Source: a virus. Taken from it: a stretch of 51,917 nt of DNA. Below, piece by piece: positions 37,252-43,821 of the stretch. Positions within the stretch are counted from its first letter, which is position 1. Each line of letters starts with the position of its first letter. The notes under the pieces are model-generated. The model did not search any database. It saw nothing but the letters and a program-made list of their open reading frames with translations, and had not been told where the DNA came from. Where the stretch lies: the IMG/VR virus record IMGVR_UViG_3300044950_000141, positions 65,670-117,586 of that record; one strand, 5' to 3'. The translations under genes and the position numbers were made by a program.

Positions 37252-37553
37252 TGGCAGCGAAAAAAGAAACAAATATATCAGCAAACCCTTTACCTATATC
37301 GTTTAAGGAGTTTGCTAAAAACCCAATAGTGGGCACCCTTTTCTTGGTGCTCATTGCTATTTCATACCTATACGTAGATGTTCGTACAACATTTAAAGAG
37401 CAGGCAACTTCTCAAAACGTACGTATAGATAAGGTAGAAACTAGATTAGATAAGGTACAGGAAGCTTTGAGAGTTAGCGATAGCACTAAAGCTGTGACTA
37501 CCACTCAGTTACAAACATTACAACAATTAGGGGCCATAAAAAAGTTACACTAA
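37251..37553 (+). CDS. Inner-membrane spanin-like protein
   Basis: 100 residues, ATG overlapping the endolysin stop (taATGg). One membrane span (IVGTLFLVLIAISYLYVDV) followed by a coiled coil (VRIDKVETRLDKVQEALRVSD) and a Gln/Thr-rich tail. This layout resembles an Rz-type i-spanin, although the N-terminal cytoplasmic part is longer than usual. The next gene overlaps its stop codon and could encode the outer-membrane partner. Confidence 0.55.
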   Translation: MAAKKETNISANPLPISFKEFAKNPIVGTLFLVLIAISYLYVDVRTTFKEQATSQNVRIDKVETRLDKVQEALRVSDSTKAVTTTQLQTLQQLGAIKKLH

Positions 37554-37882
37554 TGAGAACATTAGCATTTTTAATATTAATAAGTCTATATGGATGTCAA
37601 TATACCACAGCTCAGCACGTTGATGAAACAGTTAAAGAAGATAAAGAGTTTGAACTTCTACTTAACAAAGTTTCAGAAAATAATAAAAATAGTGCAGCTA
37701 TACAAGAAGGTGCTACCAAAGCCCAAACAAAAATAGTAAACCAAGCTGTTAACCAAATTGTATCGTTAAAAGCAGAAGTTAGTTCATTAAAATCTGAATT
37801 AAATGATGTTAAAAGTAAACTTGATAGTAATCTTACTGACACTGGTGTCAAATTTAAGTTATTGCCAGTATCCAATCGTTAA
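37553..37882 (+). CDS. Outer-membrane spanin-like lipoprotein
   Basis: 109 residues. N-terminal MRTLAFLILISLYGCQ has a lipoprotein-type signal with Cys 15 preceded by Leu-Tyr-Gly (an imperfect lipobox). The rest is helical and coiled-coil-like (VNQIVSLKAEVSSLKSELNDVKSKL). Following a single-span coiled-coil protein and the endolysin, it fits an o-spanin. It overlaps the following gene by 80 bases in a different frame. Confidence 0.55.
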   Translation: MRTLAFLILISLYGCQYTTAQHVDETVKEDKEFELLLNKVSENNKNSAAIQEGATKAQTKIVNQAVNQIVSLKAEVSSLKSELNDVKSKLDSNLTDTGVKFKLLPVSNR

Positions 37883-38192
37883 GAAAATAGGCAATGACTC
37901 TGTTGTAATAATGACCTTAAAACAGGCAACAACTATAAATAGTACGTTTCAATCTAATCAAAATACAATTGATTCGTTGAAAACACATGTCTATATAAAA
38001 GATAGCATTATAAATAATAAAAAAACAACATATGATAGCTTATACAAAATTACAGATCAGTATAAGATAAGATATGATGAAAGACTAAACATGCGTATTC
38101 CTGTTCCTAAAGATAATAGTGGATGGGACTTTGCTCAAAAAATGGTATTGATTTTTGTTATAATATTACAATTCTCCACTATAAAACAATAA
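37803..38192 (+). CDS. Signal-bearing protein with C-terminal membrane span, possible u-spanin
   Basis: 129 residues, starting inside the 3' end of the previous gene in another frame (80-base overlap); a second ATG follows immediately. N-terminal LIVILLTLVSNLSYC is a signal sequence ending in a Cys with an imperfect lipobox. The middle is polar and helical. The C-terminus is a hydrophobic segment (MVLIFVIILQF). An N-terminal lipid anchor plus a C-terminal membrane span is the layout of unimolecular spanins. The alternative is an ordinary exported protein. Confidence 0.5.
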   Translation: MMLKVNLIVILLTLVSNLSYCQYPIVKKIGNDSVVIMTLKQATTINSTFQSNQNTIDSLKTHVYIKDSIINNKKTTYDSLYKITDQYKIRYDERLNMRIPVPKDNSGWDFAQKMVLIFVIILQFSTIKQ

Positions 38193-38193
38193 A

Positions 38194-38316
38194 ATGGCAA
38201 AAGCAGTAGGTAACTCAAGAAAAATCTCCTTTGGAAAACGTAAAAGAGGCAAAGCTTCTAAGTTTAAAGGTCCTAAGGACAAGGCTACTAAGCCTTACAA
38301 CAGGCAGGGTAAGTAA
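38194..38316 (+). CDS. Small Lys/Arg/Gly-rich protein
   Basis: 40 residues, ATG two bases after the previous stop, with an ISFGKRKRGKASKFKG core and strongly basic overall. Very similar short basic proteins with a FGKRxxGKA motif recur, to my recollection, in Bacteroidota phages; function unknown, possibly nucleic-acid binding. No terminator was seen in the 59 bases before the next promoter. Confidence 0.6.
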   Translation: MAKAVGNSRKISFGKRKRGKASKFKGPKDKATKPYNRQGK

Positions 38317-38375
38317 TAACTAAAAAAGTTAAAACACATATAACTAAAATTGTTATTGTAAATTATTGACACTCA

Positions 38376-38405
38376 TTGTTAATATTAAAAAGTAACATAT
38401 CTTTG
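38376..38405 (+). promoter_or_regulatory. Bacteroidota-type promoter for the stalk-protein block
   Basis: TTG (38376-38378), 19 bases, TATCTTTG (38398-38405). The predicted start near 38411 gives a leader of about 14 bases before the 56-residue gene at 38425. Confidence 0.65.
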
Positions 38406-38424
38406 AACATTAATTTTTTATATC

Positions 38425-38595
38425 ATGGCAATACCATCAAGACAGATAGGTTGGAGTACAACAGATAACTTGCTTTGGCAGATATCTAAGCAATTAGAAT
38501 ATTTGACACAAGTAACAGCTAATTGTTGTCCTACAACAACTACCACAACTACAGTAGCACCAACAACTACTACTACGACTACACCTGCTCCTTAA
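38425..38595 (+). CDS. Small protein with Thr-rich tail
   Basis: 56 residues. N-terminal IGWSTTDNLLWQISKQLEYL is helical and resembles short phage proteins containing a QIGWSxxxNLLWxISKQL motif. After NCCP the protein becomes two Thr runs split by VAP and ends in PAP. The CC-x-PTTTTT junction is the same as in the two stalk proteins downstream. It directly follows a good promoter. I infer a small virion-surface or tail-tip protein with a glycosylatable tail. Confidence 0.65.
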   Translation: MAIPSRQIGWSTTDNLLWQISKQLEYLTQVTANCCPTTTTTTTVAPTTTTTTTPAP

Positions 38596-38621
38596 TAAAG
38601 AGAAACCAACAAACTACATAT

Positions 38622-39638
38622 ATGAAGGATCTTAAATTTATCTGTGCACAGCCAGATGATGTATACTACACATGGCAGGTACATCTATGGTTGGAAAGTT
38701 TAAAGAAGCTTGGGCACTCAGACAAAGCAATTGTTTTAGTGTACACACCTAGTTTCAGAGAATATAATGGTAAATGGGAGAAGATAATGGAGCTGTATCC
38801 AGAAGCACAATTTGCTTTCTACAAGGATACAGGAGATGTTAGTCAGTATTTAGGAGTATATATTCCTATTCTACGTCCTTATTGCTTAATGAGATATTTC
38901 CAGGACAATCCTGAGATGGTATCCAAAGCAGTTTTTTATTGTGATTGTGATGTAATCTTCACAGAAAAGTTTGATATAGATAAATTTAAAGATGATGATA
39001 TAAACTACTTGTCTGATACAAACAGTTATATCAACGCTTCATATTTTGATAGTAAAGACAGAGATGTTCTACCAGACAAACTGGAAGAGTATAAGACTAG
39101 AGATGTCTTAGCTGAGCTTACAAGCTTAGTGGGTATAACAAGAGAGATAGCTGAAGCTAACAATGATCATTCAGGAGGAGCTCAATACTTCCTTAAAAAT
39201 ATAGACAGTGAGTTTTGGAAGAAGGTGATGAATGACTGTATATTAATACGTGTCTACCTTCAGAATATAAACAAACAGTTCTTCAAAAATGAAGACAAAG
39301 GGTTCCAAAGCTGGTGTGCAGATATGTGGGCTGTGCTATGGAACGTTTGGCTTAGAGAGAAAGAAACAAAGAACATTCCTGAATTGGAATTCTGTTGGTC
39401 TTCAGATCCTATAGAGAAGCTAGATAGAACAACATTGTTACATAATGCAGGGATTACAGGACAGAACACAATGGGTTATCCTGCCTTTTATAAAGGAGCA
39501 TATCACGCTGGTAAAGATCCTTTTAAAGATACACAACTATATGTAGTACGCACTGATGAGAAGTCTAAGAAATATGCAACTCATTACTATGTAAAACAAC
39601 TATTAGAAATAAAAAACAAATATAATATAAATTATTAA
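38622..39638 (+). CDS. GT-A-type glycosyltransferase with DxD motif
   Basis: 338 residues from the ATG at 38622 (the longer frame from 38523 would overlap the preceding gene). LKFICAQPDDVYYTWQVHLWLESL starts the nucleotide-binding fold; AVFYCDCDVIF carries the DxD metal and donor site; GFQSWCADMWAVLWNVWL and RTTLLHNAGI follow. The layout resembles eukaryotic and bacterial peptidyl-O-glycosyltransferases, but I cannot assign a family. It lies between three genes for Thr/Ser-rich stalk proteins, so glycosylation of those stalks is the natural hypothesis. Confidence 0.6.
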   Translation: MKDLKFICAQPDDVYYTWQVHLWLESLKKLGHSDKAIVLVYTPSFREYNGKWEKIMELYPEAQFAFYKDTGDVSQYLGVYIPILRPYCLMRYFQDNPEMVSKAVFYCDCDVIFTEKFDIDKFKDDDINYLSDTNSYINASYFDSKDRDVLPDKLEEYKTRDVLAELTSLVGITREIAEANNDHSGGAQYFLKNIDSEFWKKVMNDCILIRVYLQNINKQFFKNEDKGFQSWCADMWAVLWNVWLREKETKNIPELEFCWSSDPIEKLDRTTLLHNAGITGQNTMGYPAFYKGAYHAGKDPFKDTQLYVVRTDEKSKKYATHYYVKQLLEIKNKYNINY

Positions 39639-39640
39639 TT

Positions 39641-39928
39641 ATGGCCCAGAATACTAATCGCCCTCTCAAAGCTTATGTACGCTTTGATGGTACTGGAAGA
39701 ATCGTTCCAAGCAGCCTAATCTTAAGAAGAAAGAAACCCAAGGTTGGTAAGTGGGTAGAGATCCCAGCTTATGAATGTTGCAATTACGTTCCTACAACAA
39801 CTACTACAACCAGTAGTACAAGCACTAGCACAACTACTAGTACATCTACTAGCACAAGTACAAGTACAACAACAACTACTACGACTGCTACTCCAACAAC
39901 AACAACAACAACAACTCCTGCACCTTAA
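39641..39928 (+). CDS. Thr/Ser-rich stalk protein without display domain
   Basis: 95 residues, 2 bases after the glycosyltransferase. Residues 1-50 form a small domain (LKAYVRFDGTGR, SLIL, KVGKWVEI, ECCNYVP); residues 51-95 are almost only Thr and Ser with a final PAP. The N-terminal domain is clearly paralogous to that of the next gene, which continues into a lectin-like domain. This copy may be a decoy, a tail-surface decoration or a form that lost its tip. Confidence 0.65.
   Translation: MAQNTNRPLKAYVRFDGTGRIVPSSLILRRKKPKVGKWVEIPAYECCNYVPTTTTTTSSTSTSTTTSTSTSTSTSTTTTTTTATPTTTTTTTPAP
39791..39925 (+). repeat. Thr/Ser codon repeat (stalk)
   Basis: About 45 codons of ACA/ACT/AGT/TCT repeats encoding the mucin-like tail of the 95-residue protein. 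Low-complexity coding repeat. Confidence 0.8.
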
Positions 39929-39940
39929 AATTAAATAAAC

Positions 39941-40747
39941 ATGGCAAATAGCAACAATAGATTAAAAGCATATGTACGTTACGATGGTACAGGACGTGTC
40001 ATAGCAGGTAGCTTGATCTTACAAAGATTCAAACCACAAGTGGGTAATTGGGTGGAGATAGATGCAAATGAGTGTTGTAATTATGTTCCAACAACCACTA
40101 CAACTACGTCTTCTACTAGTACTAGTACAAGCACTTCTACAAGCACTTCTACAAGTACTACAACAAGTACATCTACTTCTACAAGTACAAGCACTTCTAC
40201 AAGTACAACAACAACAACAACAACAGCTGCACCAGCAGAATGTCCTGAAGATTATACAATTGGTCAAGCTGCATTAGGTGGTAAAATTGCATACATCCTA
40301 CAATCAGGTGACCCAGGATATGATTCAAATTTACAACAAGGATTAGTAGCTACAATAGCAGATATTTCAACAGGTGCACAGTGGGGATGTTTTGGAACAG
40401 CAATTGCAGGAGCAGATGGTACAGCTATTGGTACTGGTAATCAAAATACTATAGATATTATGGCTGGTTGTGCTACAGCAGGTATTGCAGCTAGACTTTG
40501 TGGTGATTTAGTTCAGGGAGGATATTCTGATTGGTATTTACCTAGTCAAGATGAATTAAATAAATTATACCTAAATAGAGTAGCTATTGGTGGTTTTACG
40601 AATAACGGCTATTGGAGTTCTACGGAGTACGCCACCATCTTCGCGTGGGACCAGAATTTCCTCACTGGCAGTCAGGACGGCAGCGATAAGACCTTCCCAA
40701 ACTATGTTCGCGCCATTAGGGCTTTTGCATGTACAATTCCTAGATAA
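39941..40747 (+). CDS. Stalk-mounted lectin-fold receptor-binding protein (candidate DGR target)
   Basis: 268 residues. Residues 1-50 match the paralogous anchor domain of the preceding gene (LKAYVRYDGTGR...ECCNYVP). Residues 51 to about 97 are a Thr/Ser stalk. Residues about 98-268 form a DUF1566/Lcl-type C-type-lectin-like domain: SDWYLPSQDELNKLY, NNGYWSSTEY, a variable AW..NF..G..DG..K segment, and NYVRAIRAF. The final stretch has strongly C-ending codons unlike its surroundings, as in variable regions of diversity-generating retroelements. It probably forms a phage tip that binds host receptors and can be diversified. Confidence 0.75.
   Translation: MANSNNRLKAYVRYDGTGRVIAGSLILQRFKPQVGNWVEIDANECCNYVPTTTTTTSSTSTSTSTSTSTSTSTTTSTSTSTSTSTSTSTTTTTTTAAPAECPEDYTIGQAALGGKIAYILQSGDPGYDSNLQQGLVATIADISTGAQWGCFGTAIAGADGTAIGTGNQNTIDIMAGCATAGIAARLCGDLVQGGYSDWYLPSQDELNKLYLNRVAIGGFTNNGYWSSTEYATIFAWDQNFLTGSQDGSDKTFPNYVRAIRAFACTIPR
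40091..40230 (+). repeat. Thr/Ser codon repeat (stalk)
   Basis: About 46 codons of alternating Thr and Ser (STSTSTST and TTTT runs) joining the anchor domain to the lectin-like domain. Confidence 0.8.
40604..40723 (+). other. Candidate DGR variable region (VR)
   Basis: Within codons 222-253, 16 of 32 codons end in C (including TAC GCC ACC ATC TTC in a row, GAC, CTC, GGC, AGC, ACC TTC), against 1 of 34 codons ending in C in the stretch just before. C-ending codons with free first and second positions are what adenine-directed mutagenesis of AAC template codons produces. The region ends in a conserved YVRAIRA, where a homing signal would sit. No template repeat or reverse transcriptase was seen in this window. 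Confidence 0.6.
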
Positions 40748-40762
40748 TAAAACTAAAACAGC

Positions 40763-41167
40763 ATGGCAAAATCATTATTCCCTGATGAGATGATGAAATC
40801 AGGAGAATTAAACTTGGAAACAATAGCTGGGAAGCTTACATATTTCCATGAGCAACTACATCTATTGCATTGGCAGACAACTAGTTATGCACAGCACAAG
40901 GCTCTTGGAAAGTTATATGAATATGTACAAGATTTTAAAGATGGTGTTGTTGAGAAGCTTATGGGTTATACAGGTAAACGTCCTGGTGCAATTAAACTAG
41001 AACAATTAACAGCTACAGATCCTAATGCAGTTGTCACAGCACTAATGGACTTCTCTAGTAACTTAAAAGCATATGGTGAGACTAATAAATTTCATGATAT
41101 AGCTAATTTAGCTGATGCCTTAAGTGGTGAAGCTGCAAAAACTAAATACTTATTAACCTTGTCTTAA
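40763..41167 (+). CDS. Ferritin/Dps-like DUF5856 family protein
   Basis: 134 residues, all helical. The pattern FHEQLHLLHWQTTSYAQHKAL...YEYVQDFKDGVVEKLMG has the His/Asp/Glu spacing of Dps-like ferritin helices (HxxxHW, HxxL, DxxxE), and I recall it as the phage family DUF5856. It may bind metal or protect packaged DNA, but the family is functionally undescribed. Its stop overlaps the next start (TAATG), so the two are coupled. Confidence 0.65.
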   Translation: MAKSLFPDEMMKSGELNLETIAGKLTYFHEQLHLLHWQTTSYAQHKALGKLYEYVQDFKDGVVEKLMGYTGKRPGAIKLEQLTATDPNAVVTALMDFSSNLKAYGETNKFHDIANLADALSGEAAKTKYLLTLS

Positions 41168-41457
41168 TGCAAATTAACAAGAAATTCTTTCCTGAGGTGA
41201 TGCAAGATAATGAACTTGCTTATTTTGCTCACCTTGAAGGAATTATATCATCAGTTGATGAACTTTCTACGTTAGAGGTCACTAAGAACCCTCTATCGTA
41301 TCACTTTAGATTAGCTCCATCATTGCCTATGTATAATGAGATGTTGTTACAGGAGATATTAAAACTACACAACCTGTTCAAGATTAAGCTAAACTTAAGT
41401 AAAAGTATTAAGAGTTCTGCAACTATAACATTTGAAATAAATTTGGAGGATACGTAA
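41167..41457 (+). CDS. Hypothetical protein
   Basis: 96 residues, translation coupled to the ferritin-like gene (TAATG). Contains FFPEVMQDNELAYFAHLEG and a C-terminal basic strand-rich KIKLNLSKSIKSSATITFEINL. No signal peptide or membrane span, and no family recognised. The ribosome-coupled start and normal composition support a real gene. Confidence 0.6.
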   Translation: MQINKKFFPEVMQDNELAYFAHLEGIISSVDELSTLEVTKNPLSYHFRLAPSLPMYNEMLLQEILKLHNLFKIKLNLSKSIKSSATITFEINLEDT

Positions 41458-41473
41458 AACATACATATCTTCG
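41443..41473 (+). promoter_or_regulatory. Near-consensus promoter for the basic-protein cluster
   Basis: TTG (41443-41445), 20 bases, TATCTTCG (41466-41473), one mismatch to TANNTTTG. Position about 25 bases before the next ATG is right for a promoter. Confidence 0.45.
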
Positions 41474-41497
41474 TGACTAAACCAAAAATATAATTAT

Positions 41498-41770
41498 ATG
41501 GCAGAGATTATCAATTTCGAAGACGTTGCTAACCAAGCATCTCAAGGTCCTAAGTTTGATCCAAAAAAGAAGTACACATGGTCTCCAGAGACAGTGTTTA
41601 CAATTAATGGTCATGAATTTGGACTGTTATTGAACACATTACGTTCTATTACAAGCACAAAGGAAGCACAGACTATTATCCTAGCACATGAAGCTGGTGA
41701 TGCTCTTGAAAAGACATTATCAAGTGCAGTTGAAACAGGTATAGTGGTTGAACTTCCAGAAAACAAATAA
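41498..41770 (+). CDS. Conserved small phage protein, unknown
   Basis: 90 residues. YTWSPETVFTINGHEFGLLLNTLRSITSTKEAQ is a pattern I associate with small proteins of Bacteroidota phages; function unknown. Predicted as strand-helix and soluble. First gene after a near-consensus promoter; ends 4 bases before the next ATG. Confidence 0.6.
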   Translation: MAEIINFEDVANQASQGPKFDPKKKYTWSPETVFTINGHEFGLLLNTLRSITSTKEAQTIILAHEAGDALEKTLSSAVETGIVVELPENK

Positions 41771-41774
41771 GATT

Positions 41775-42140
41775 ATGGCAACAATTAAAAAAGCTCAATC
41801 TGGTATTACAAAAAGAGGAATGGCAGGTATGAAAAAACTTCCTTCTCTTAATCCTAAAATGGTTCCAGGTGAAATGACTGGTAAAATGTACAAGAAGTCT
41901 GAACTTGATGAGATTGGTAGAAAACAAGCTGCAGAATTAGATAAAGTTTCTATGCTTGGTAAAGCTGCTATGGCTAAGAAGAAGGCTCCTAAAGCTAAGA
42001 ATGGTATGTTAAAGCGTGCTGATGGTTCATATTCTAAAAGAGGATTATGGGATAATATCAGGAATGCTAAAGGATCTGGAAAGAAGCCTACAGCTGCCAT
42101 GTTAAAACAAGAGAAGAAAATTAAAGCTAAAACAAAATAA
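41775..42140 (+). CDS. Small basic protein, KKAQSG family
   Basis: 121 residues from the ATG at 41775 (MATIKKAQSGI); the in-frame ATG at 41748 lies inside the previous gene and is rejected. Strongly basic, with repeats of Lys-Ala (KKKAPKAKNGML) and a C-terminal GLWDNIRNAKGSGKKP. First of a run of related basic proteins sharing KAQ-G or AKNG motifs. Possible roles are DNA condensation or virion packaging; none is proven. Confidence 0.65.
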   Translation: MATIKKAQSGITKRGMAGMKKLPSLNPKMVPGEMTGKMYKKSELDEIGRKQAAELDKVSMLGKAAMAKKKAPKAKNGMLKRADGSYSKRGLWDNIRNAKGSGKKPTAAMLKQEKKIKAKTK

Positions 42141-42142
42141 TA

Positions 42143-42487
42143 ATGGCAAAGATTAAAAAATCTGGTATGGGTAGCATGTCAGGCTTAGATGCTTCTGATA
42201 AGCGTGTAGGTCCTATTGACCCACAAGGTGCTTGGACTAAAGTTCAAGAGGCTACTTTAGCAGGTGCTAGAATGAAAGCTACTTTAAAGAGAGATAAAGA
42301 ACTAGGTGCTACTAAGATGGCAAAGAATGGACGTTCTGAAATGCAATTTGGTCTTAACAAGAAACAAAAAGCATCAAAAGAAGTTAATCCAGCAGGTTTT
42401 AGAAAAGCAGCATTAAAGCGTGAATCTGAACTAGTTGAGAAGCGTAGTGGTGAAATGGCTCCTAAGTTGAAATCTAAAAAGAAGTAA
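42143..42487 (+). CDS. Small basic protein, MAKNG motif
   Basis: 114 residues, ATG 2 bases after the previous stop. Begins AKIKKSGMGSMSGLDASDKR; contains ATKMAKNGRSEMQFG and ends in MAPKLKSKKK. Highly basic with few hydrophobic residues, so probably extended or helical and nucleic-acid binding. Function unknown. Confidence 0.65.
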   Translation: MAKIKKSGMGSMSGLDASDKRVGPIDPQGAWTKVQEATLAGARMKATLKRDKELGATKMAKNGRSEMQFGLNKKQKASKEVNPAGFRKAALKRESELVEKRSGEMAPKLKSKKK

Positions 42488-42490
42488 GAT

Positions 42491-42643
42491 ATGGCAACAG
42501 CTAAAAAGAATTGGATACAAGATGCTGTTAACCCTAAGCATAAAGGTTATTGCACTCCTATGACCAAAGCTACATGTACTCCTAAGCGTAAAGCTTTAGC
42601 TAAGACATTCAAAGCAATGGGTAGAGCTAGAAAAGGAAAATAA
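42491..42643 (+). CDS. Small Lys-rich Cys-containing protein
   Basis: 50 residues. The KKNWIQDAVNPKHKGYC start is followed by CTPKRKALAKTFKAMG and a RARKGK end. The KNWIQ-A-x-NPKHKG motif recurs in small phage proteins as far as I recall. Two Cys and one His could bind a metal. It sits between basic-protein genes with gaps of 3 bases and 1 base. Confidence 0.65.
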   Translation: MATAKKNWIQDAVNPKHKGYCTPMTKATCTPKRKALAKTFKAMGRARKGK

Positions 42644-42644
42644 T

Positions 42645-43082
42645 ATGGCTAAGATACCTAAGACAAAAGTATATAATCCACAGAAGGCTGAAGCCTATGT
42701 AGGTAAAGATGTTCTCAGAAATGGAGATACATTAAGTCCTATCAAAGGATCTATAACACCTGTTCCTAATGGTCATCTAATTAAAAAAGATGGTACATCG
42801 TTAAAGAATGGTGGTAAAACACCAGCCTGGACTCGTTCTGAAGGGAAAGATCCAAAAGGTGGTCTTAATAGAAAAGGTGTAGCTTCTTATAGAAGAGCTA
42901 ATCCAGGATCTAAATTAAAGATGGCTGTTACAACCAAACCTTCTAAACTTAAAGCTGGTTCTAAAGCAGCAGGTAGACGTAAGTCTTTTTGTGCTCGTAT
43001 GTCAGGAGTCAAGGGTCCTGCAAAGAAACCTAATGGTGAACCAACAAGAAAAACGTTAGCATTAAGAAAATGGAATTGTTAA
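42645..43082 (+). CDS. DUF6321-like basic protein
   Basis: 145 residues. The central AWTRSEGKDPKGGLNRKGVASY, then RRKSFCARMSGVKGP and a terminal RKTLALRKWNC, is the pattern of DUF6321, a short phage-associated domain of unknown function. Two invariant-looking Cys (FCAR and WNC) could pair or bind metal. It starts one base after the previous stop. Confidence 0.75.
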   Translation: MAKIPKTKVYNPQKAEAYVGKDVLRNGDTLSPIKGSITPVPNGHLIKKDGTSLKNGGKTPAWTRSEGKDPKGGLNRKGVASYRRANPGSKLKMAVTTKPSKLKAGSKAAGRRKSFCARMSGVKGPAKKPNGEPTRKTLALRKWNC

Positions 43083-43102
43083 AAAATTAAAATTATAATA
43101 AG

Positions 43103-43471
43103 ATGGCAAAGATGGTAAAAAAAGCTCAAGATGGTATGGAATCTCCTTTAAAATCAAGGATTGCACCAAAAGGACCAGCTTTAAGAGAAGGTCAAATAAA
43201 GCGTATGGATAGAATCTATAAATCTAATCCTGATAGAGCTATTAAAGTAGGTAAAAGAATGTTAAAAAGAGCTAATGCTAAAGCTGAACCTATTATGAAA
43301 AAAGGTGGTAAAGCTAAGAATGGTACATCATTTGGTATGTTATCAGTGAAAGCTGGTATTGACAAAAACCCAAAACCTACAGCAGCAGATAGAATTGCAG
43401 GTGCTAAGAAACAAGCTAAGTCTGGTACAAAAATGATGAAAAAAGGTGGCAAATGTAAAAATGGTTGCTAA
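43103..43471 (+). CDS. Small basic protein, KKAQDG / KKGGK motifs
   Basis: 122 residues. Begins AKMVKKAQDGMESP, parallel to the KKAQSG start of the gene at 41775. Contains two MKKGGKxKNG repeats, the second at the very C-terminus (GGKCKNGC). No hydrophobic core is obvious, and it is strongly cationic. It overlaps the next gene by one base. Confidence 0.65.
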   Translation: MAKMVKKAQDGMESPLKSRIAPKGPALREGQIKRMDRIYKSNPDRAIKVGKRMLKRANAKAEPIMKKGGKAKNGTSFGMLSVKAGIDKNPKPTAADRIAGAKKQAKSGTKMMKKGGKCKNGC

Positions 43472-43677
43472 TGAAATCAGCTAAAGTAAGCAGCAAACAA
43501 GCAAAGTCAGTAAAGCCAATGACTGCAGGGAAAGCTAAAGGATCAGGTACACCAAGACCAGCTCCAAAGGTGGCTCCTCCTAAACCAGTCAATGGTAATT
43601 ATATGAAGGAAGCTGATACACCTCTTAGATTAAAAAGTAAGAATTGGCCTCTTAAACAAAAGAGGTTATCAAAATAA
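43471..43677 (+). CDS. Small Lys/Pro-rich protein
   Basis: 68 residues from the ATG at 43471 (TAATG overlap with the previous stop); the TTG at 43465 is not preferred. Contains a Pro-rich TPRPAPKVAPPKPVNGNY linker and a basic end. It closes the basic-protein cluster and is followed by a GC-richer gap and a terminator. Confidence 0.6.
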   Translation: MKSAKVSSKQAKSVKPMTAGKAKGSGTPRPAPKVAPPKPVNGNYMKEADTPLRLKSKNWPLKQKRLSK

Positions 43678-43679
43678 CT

Positions 43680-43787
43680 GTCTTCTCCTGCATCCCTCGC
43701 TCTGCACGCTCAGGTTGTGGTAACTCAGTCTAGAATGAGCCCCTTAAAGAAGAATTTTCCCCCCTATAGTCTCAGTATTATAGGTCT
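43680..43787 (+). ncRNA. Candidate structured RNA / unexplained GC-rich gap
   Basis: No ORF. The first 60-70 bases are clearly richer in C and G than the flanks. GCTCA (43708-43712) can pair with TGAGC (43736-43740), and CCTATA (43763-43768) with TATAGG (43779-43784), just before the terminator. No promoter and no tRNA-like T-arm was found. Strand is assumed from the + operon running into it. Confidence 0.35.
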
Positions 43788-43821
43788 AAAAAAGCCTCCC
43801 TTAAAAAAGGAGGCTTTTTTT
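43788..43821 (+). terminator. Bidirectional intrinsic terminator between convergent operons
   Basis: AAAAAAGCCTCC (43788-43799) pairs perfectly with GGAGGCTTTTTT (43809-43820), with a T-run on the + strand and, by symmetry, on the - strand. It overlaps the stop codon of the leftward gene by two bases. Confidence 0.9.

Noticed and set aside
40019-40277. Overlapping frames on both strands across the Thr/Ser stalk
   Set aside because: Low-complexity shadows (Cys-rich or Leu/Gln-rich translations) of the stalk repeat.
43680-43790. tRNA gene
   Set aside because: A CTCA/TGAG pair resembles a D-arm but no anticodon arm, T-arm or acceptor stem could be completed.
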